Source of the DNA: Taudactylus pleione
Lineage: Eukaryota; Chordata; Amphibia; Anura; Myobatrachidae
DNA: 64,000 bases
NCBI GenBank assembly: GCA_031769625.1
Contig: JAUIMM010000213.1
Location: 2,548,501-2,612,500 of the forward strand
Direction: 5' to 3'
Shown: in pieces, positions 61,209 to 64,000 of the stretch
How the letters are laid out: each line of letters begins with the position of its first letter
Position numbering within the stretch: the first letter of the stretch is position 1
The notes under the pieces: model-generated
What the model saw: only the letters and a program-made list of their open reading frames with translations
The model's database searches: none
What the model was told of the DNA's origin: nothing
Program-made: the position numbers and the translations under genes

Positions 61209-61756
61209 GGCCCTCATTCAGAGCCGGACGTCTGAGCAGAGCGCTCGCTCTGAATGAGGACCGTCCTCCATAAAAATGGAGCGTCCTCCTGGACGCTCGT
61301 ATAGCTGTGGGTCACCACCCACAGCACATACGAGCGTGCAGAATGATGGTCGCGATGGTCAAGACCATCGCGACCATCGCCAGTGCGACCAGAAGCTTGT
61401 GGTCGGGTTTCTCGACCACAAGCCCTGGAGTGATTTTGGCTCTATCAGAGCCAAAATCACTCCCACTGACATCACTAGTGATGTCAGTGGGCCGGCTTCT
61501 GACGGTAGGCGTTCCCTTGGGAACGCCCCCATCTGGGAGGCACGTCCCCGGCACGGCCACCAAAGGGGGCGTGCTGTCAATCAACATCGACAGCACGCCC
61601 CCTTTGATCAGACACAACGAGCGAAGGAAAGTCCTTCGCTCGTCGCGTCTCGCACATGCGCACGACGGAGCTCCCTCCGTCGTGCGCATGCTCAGTGCAC
61701 ACAATCGACCCACTTGCGAGCGGACAGCCGCTCGCGAGTGGGTCTGAATCAGGCCC
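61209..61756 (+). mobile_element. Serial-hairpin element, copy 4 (best preserved)
   Basis: 548 bp between TAA duplications (61206-61208, 61757-61759), with ends GGCCCTCATTCAGAG and GTCTGAATCAGGCC. Eleven consecutive hairpins are visible: about 61280-61298, 61294-61336, 61345-61378, 61395-61423, 61432-61458, 61464-61489, 61508-61527, 61562-61605, 61619-61641, 61655-61690 and 61709-61741. Long ORFs occur on both strands but are by-products of GC-rich palindromes. Confidence 0.9.
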
Positions 61757-61759
61757 TAA

Positions 61760-62523
61760 GTTCTGTATTATATAAAAGTGAACCCATCATCCATAAAGAG
61801 ACTCATTATTCATCACAGAGTTCGGAGGCACTGAAGGCTGGAAATACAACGCATTGGGGGTCTGTACCTTGGGACCCTACTGTTCCAACCACTGCCATAA
61901 AATTATGGAAGATTAAAACAATATTGTTTACCCTTTCACTATCTGTGTAGTATAGTTGGAAGATTTAATCTAAAGGTTTTATCAATATACCTATAAACTT
62001 ATTTGTTTGTAACACATTTTTCACATTTGTGTATCAGTGTCTTTCCAAATGTGAAGTATTTTTGTGTTAATTAGAACTGCTATCACAAGATTTTAGATAT
62101 CAAACAGAGGTGATAAAAAAAAAAAGAGGTCTTCTAAAATTATACTATAGAAAACAAGTTCAGAAACTAAGTCTGCAGTGATTCTTCCACATACAAAAAA
62201 GTAGCTTTATGTTATTTGTAGGTAATGACATGAAAAAGAAAAAAAATAATGCGGAATATATAGAGTTTCCCTCTTTTGGCATTTGTTGGGGAATTTTGAG
62301 CTTATTATTCCTGTAGGGTGTTGGGAGGGAAGGGGGATGTTGGGGTTTTTATTTTGTTTACATTCAACAACAACAAAAAAATCTAAATTTTTAAGAACTA
62401 AAATCACTAAAACACTGAAATTATAGAGTTTATCTTGTTTTATGATAAACAAGAGAAAGTTTCATGGGACAGTGACCCATAGGGGAGAACAGTGTGCCAG
62501 GAGAAATGGGAAGGAAGGTGTAA
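61760..62523. other. Unassigned sequence
   Basis: AT-rich with a poly-A run at about 62117-62126. No gene recognised. Confidence 0.4.
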
Positions 62524-62841
62524 AGGCGCCCATCCACTAGACGATTAAATTGAGTGATTGAACGATATTGTTATCATTCAATCGTTCATAAGTCGTTTGC
62601 AAAAATGTCTAAAACGACCAGCGATGCACGCTCCCGCTGGTCGTTTAGACATCTATCATCGGGCAAACATGCTGGACAACCGGACGATAACATCAGGCTC
62701 AGCATATTTGCAGATGATTGATGTGCCTACACTGAACGACTGCTCGTTCAGTGCAGGCTCATCACAGACTGACAAACGACTGCACGATTACAATGTCGTA
62801 ATCGTGCAGTAGTTTTCATGTCTTCTAGTGGATGGGCACCT
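62524..62841 (-). mobile_element. AGGTGCCCATCCACTAG foldback MITE, copy 2
   Basis: Same family as 12814-13104 in the opposite orientation (shared ACATTTTTGCAAACGA, ACGACCAGCG and CATCTATCATCG blocks). It is flanked by TAA on the left and TTA on the right. Confidence 0.87.
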
Positions 62842-63645
62842 TTAGGACAGACTACCAGGGGAGAGGGATTCTAATTATACAAACCTGCTAATATTAATAC
62901 ACACACTTTTTTTTTTTAGTTACAGTACTTAAAATCAACTTTTCATTTATAGATGGAATGCACCCTGTAGGACCAGAATAGCACTACAAATTTGGTGATA
63001 ATGAAACAGGAAGTGGATGTGCTGCTCCTATACTGGAAAAGGGCCTCTAATTTCTATGTAAGAGTGGAGTTGCAGTGGTAGAGGGACAGGTGATAAAGTG
63101 ATGATCGAAAATGTGTCTAAATGCCGCAAAAAAGGAAAAGGGGAGGGTTGCAAAATGGCAATAAGGATTTGGGCTTTTAGTTTTAAACGAATGACAGTAC
63201 CAGAACAGACACACAATCGTGAGATAAATTGTGTGACAGCAAAATAAAATTGTATTGCTTGTCACCATATATCTTTTTATCTTATTGATATTTACTGTAC
63301 ACACTAGGCTTCATGGCTTGTAAGTTACTGAAACACATACGGTAAACTTGCAGACTGTGTTTGAAACCTGCAGAGAATTTAGCCAGATAAGATACAAATA
63401 ATTTTAAACATCTTAAAAGTTGGTCATTTTAACTAAAAAAAAAAAAAAAAAAAAAAAGGGTATTAAATTATGGAGCAACTCAGATTTGGGATTTATTGGT
63501 TTCTAATAACTGAAAATAATACCCTTATTTATTTTTAAAGTCTGCTAAAGCCATTGCCAGTACACATTAATCACTATCTACTTTACCAGAAGAGTTATGT
63601 CAATGGTGACTTAAGCCAAACCAATCTATGTATTACAGATGTGTC
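62842..63645. other. Unassigned sequence with poly-A
   Basis: A poly-A tract of about 23 bases lies at 63436-63458. No gene or element ends recognised. Confidence 0.4.
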
Positions 63646-64000
63646 CTCATATATCTAGCCTCAATATGCCACACAACGTGACTTGCCTGGCGTGCGTGTG
63701 TGAGTCGCCAGGTCCCGTGCAACTCTGCTAGCGTCGGGTGTCTGTTCTTGCCAAAAATGTCGCAATACACAACCGAACTTGGAATGAAAAAAGCTACATT
63801 GTAGCACTTTCGTATGCAGATTCAGAGACTCGGTCGCACACAGATATACAAGTGTCGCATATCATTTTAATCAGCACAGTCTGCTGGGGTATCCTAGTCA
63901 AATCGCACTGTGACTAGACTCATTTTCAGCAAAAAAAATGCAAAAATGATGCACATGCTAGCAAAGTCTCAAAGGACCTGGCGCGCCAAGAGGGGATTTT
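63646..64000. mobile_element. Repeat fragment shared with 48.6-49.7 kb, cut by the window edge
   Basis: GCTAGCGTCGGGTG, ATATACAAGTGTCGCATATC and TCAGCAAAAAAAATG blocks match the split repeat around 48560-48720 and 49610-49745. Class unknown. Confidence 0.55.

Noticed and set aside
61209..61756. CRISPR-like array in the regular series of palindromes
   Set aside because: The hairpins differ from one another and there are no repeat-spacer units; the host is a vertebrate.
61276..61950. 224-codon plus-strand ORF
   Set aside because: It runs through serial-hairpin copy 4; frames are open on both strands because of GC-rich palindromes, and no domain is visible. The same type of ORF appears in the other copies.

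Overview
The window is a piece of a large, repeat-choked vertebrate genome, most probably an anuran amphibian. Two short exons on the minus strand encode the N-terminus and RING finger of the Polycomb protein PCGF3. Almost everything else is transposon-derived: DIRS tyrosine-recombinase retrotransposons, hAT and 3-bp-TSD foldback elements, Tc1-like relics, an L1-like LINE and CCAATCAGC palindromic MITEs. The frog assignment is inferred from this repeat mixture; the vertebrate assignment follows from PCGF3.

Host gene: the start-codon exon (32833-32715) and the next coding exon (9240-9144) are read right to left and join in frame across an intron of about 23.5 kb. Sequence left of 9144 is the next intron; no later exon is seen. 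Sequence right of 32833 is upstream (5' UTR) intron or flank up to the window end; no promoter or 5' exon could be recognised.

Layout from left to right: a palindromic element fragment (1-112); an old, dead DIRS copy A (1443-7247); nested palindromic elements (7584-8432); PCGF3 coding exon 2; a MITE-rich stretch (11.9-14.7 kb); a Tc1 relic (17.4-18.6 kb); an L1-like LINE (19.2-24.1 kb) split by a 2-kb hAT element and by another foldback that itself holds a hAT MITE; a serial-hairpin element (24.6-25.1 kb); a nearly intact DIRS copy B (26043-31980); PCGF3 coding exon 1; then 31 kb of MITEs, two more Tc1 relics, microsatellites and unassigned sequence.

DIRS copy B carries gag, reverse transcriptase/RNase H and tyrosine recombinase on the minus strand, in the same sense as PCGF3, with inverted terminal repeats and an internal complementary region matching the joined ends. 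One homopolymer indel (A7 at 27026-27032) interrupts the recombinase. Copy A has the same architecture but every ORF is broken. The most unusual material is a family of about 0.4-0.55 kb elements built from up to eleven consecutive different hairpins (four copies, each with a 3-bp target duplication), and the matched variation between each DIRS left end and its own internal complementary region.
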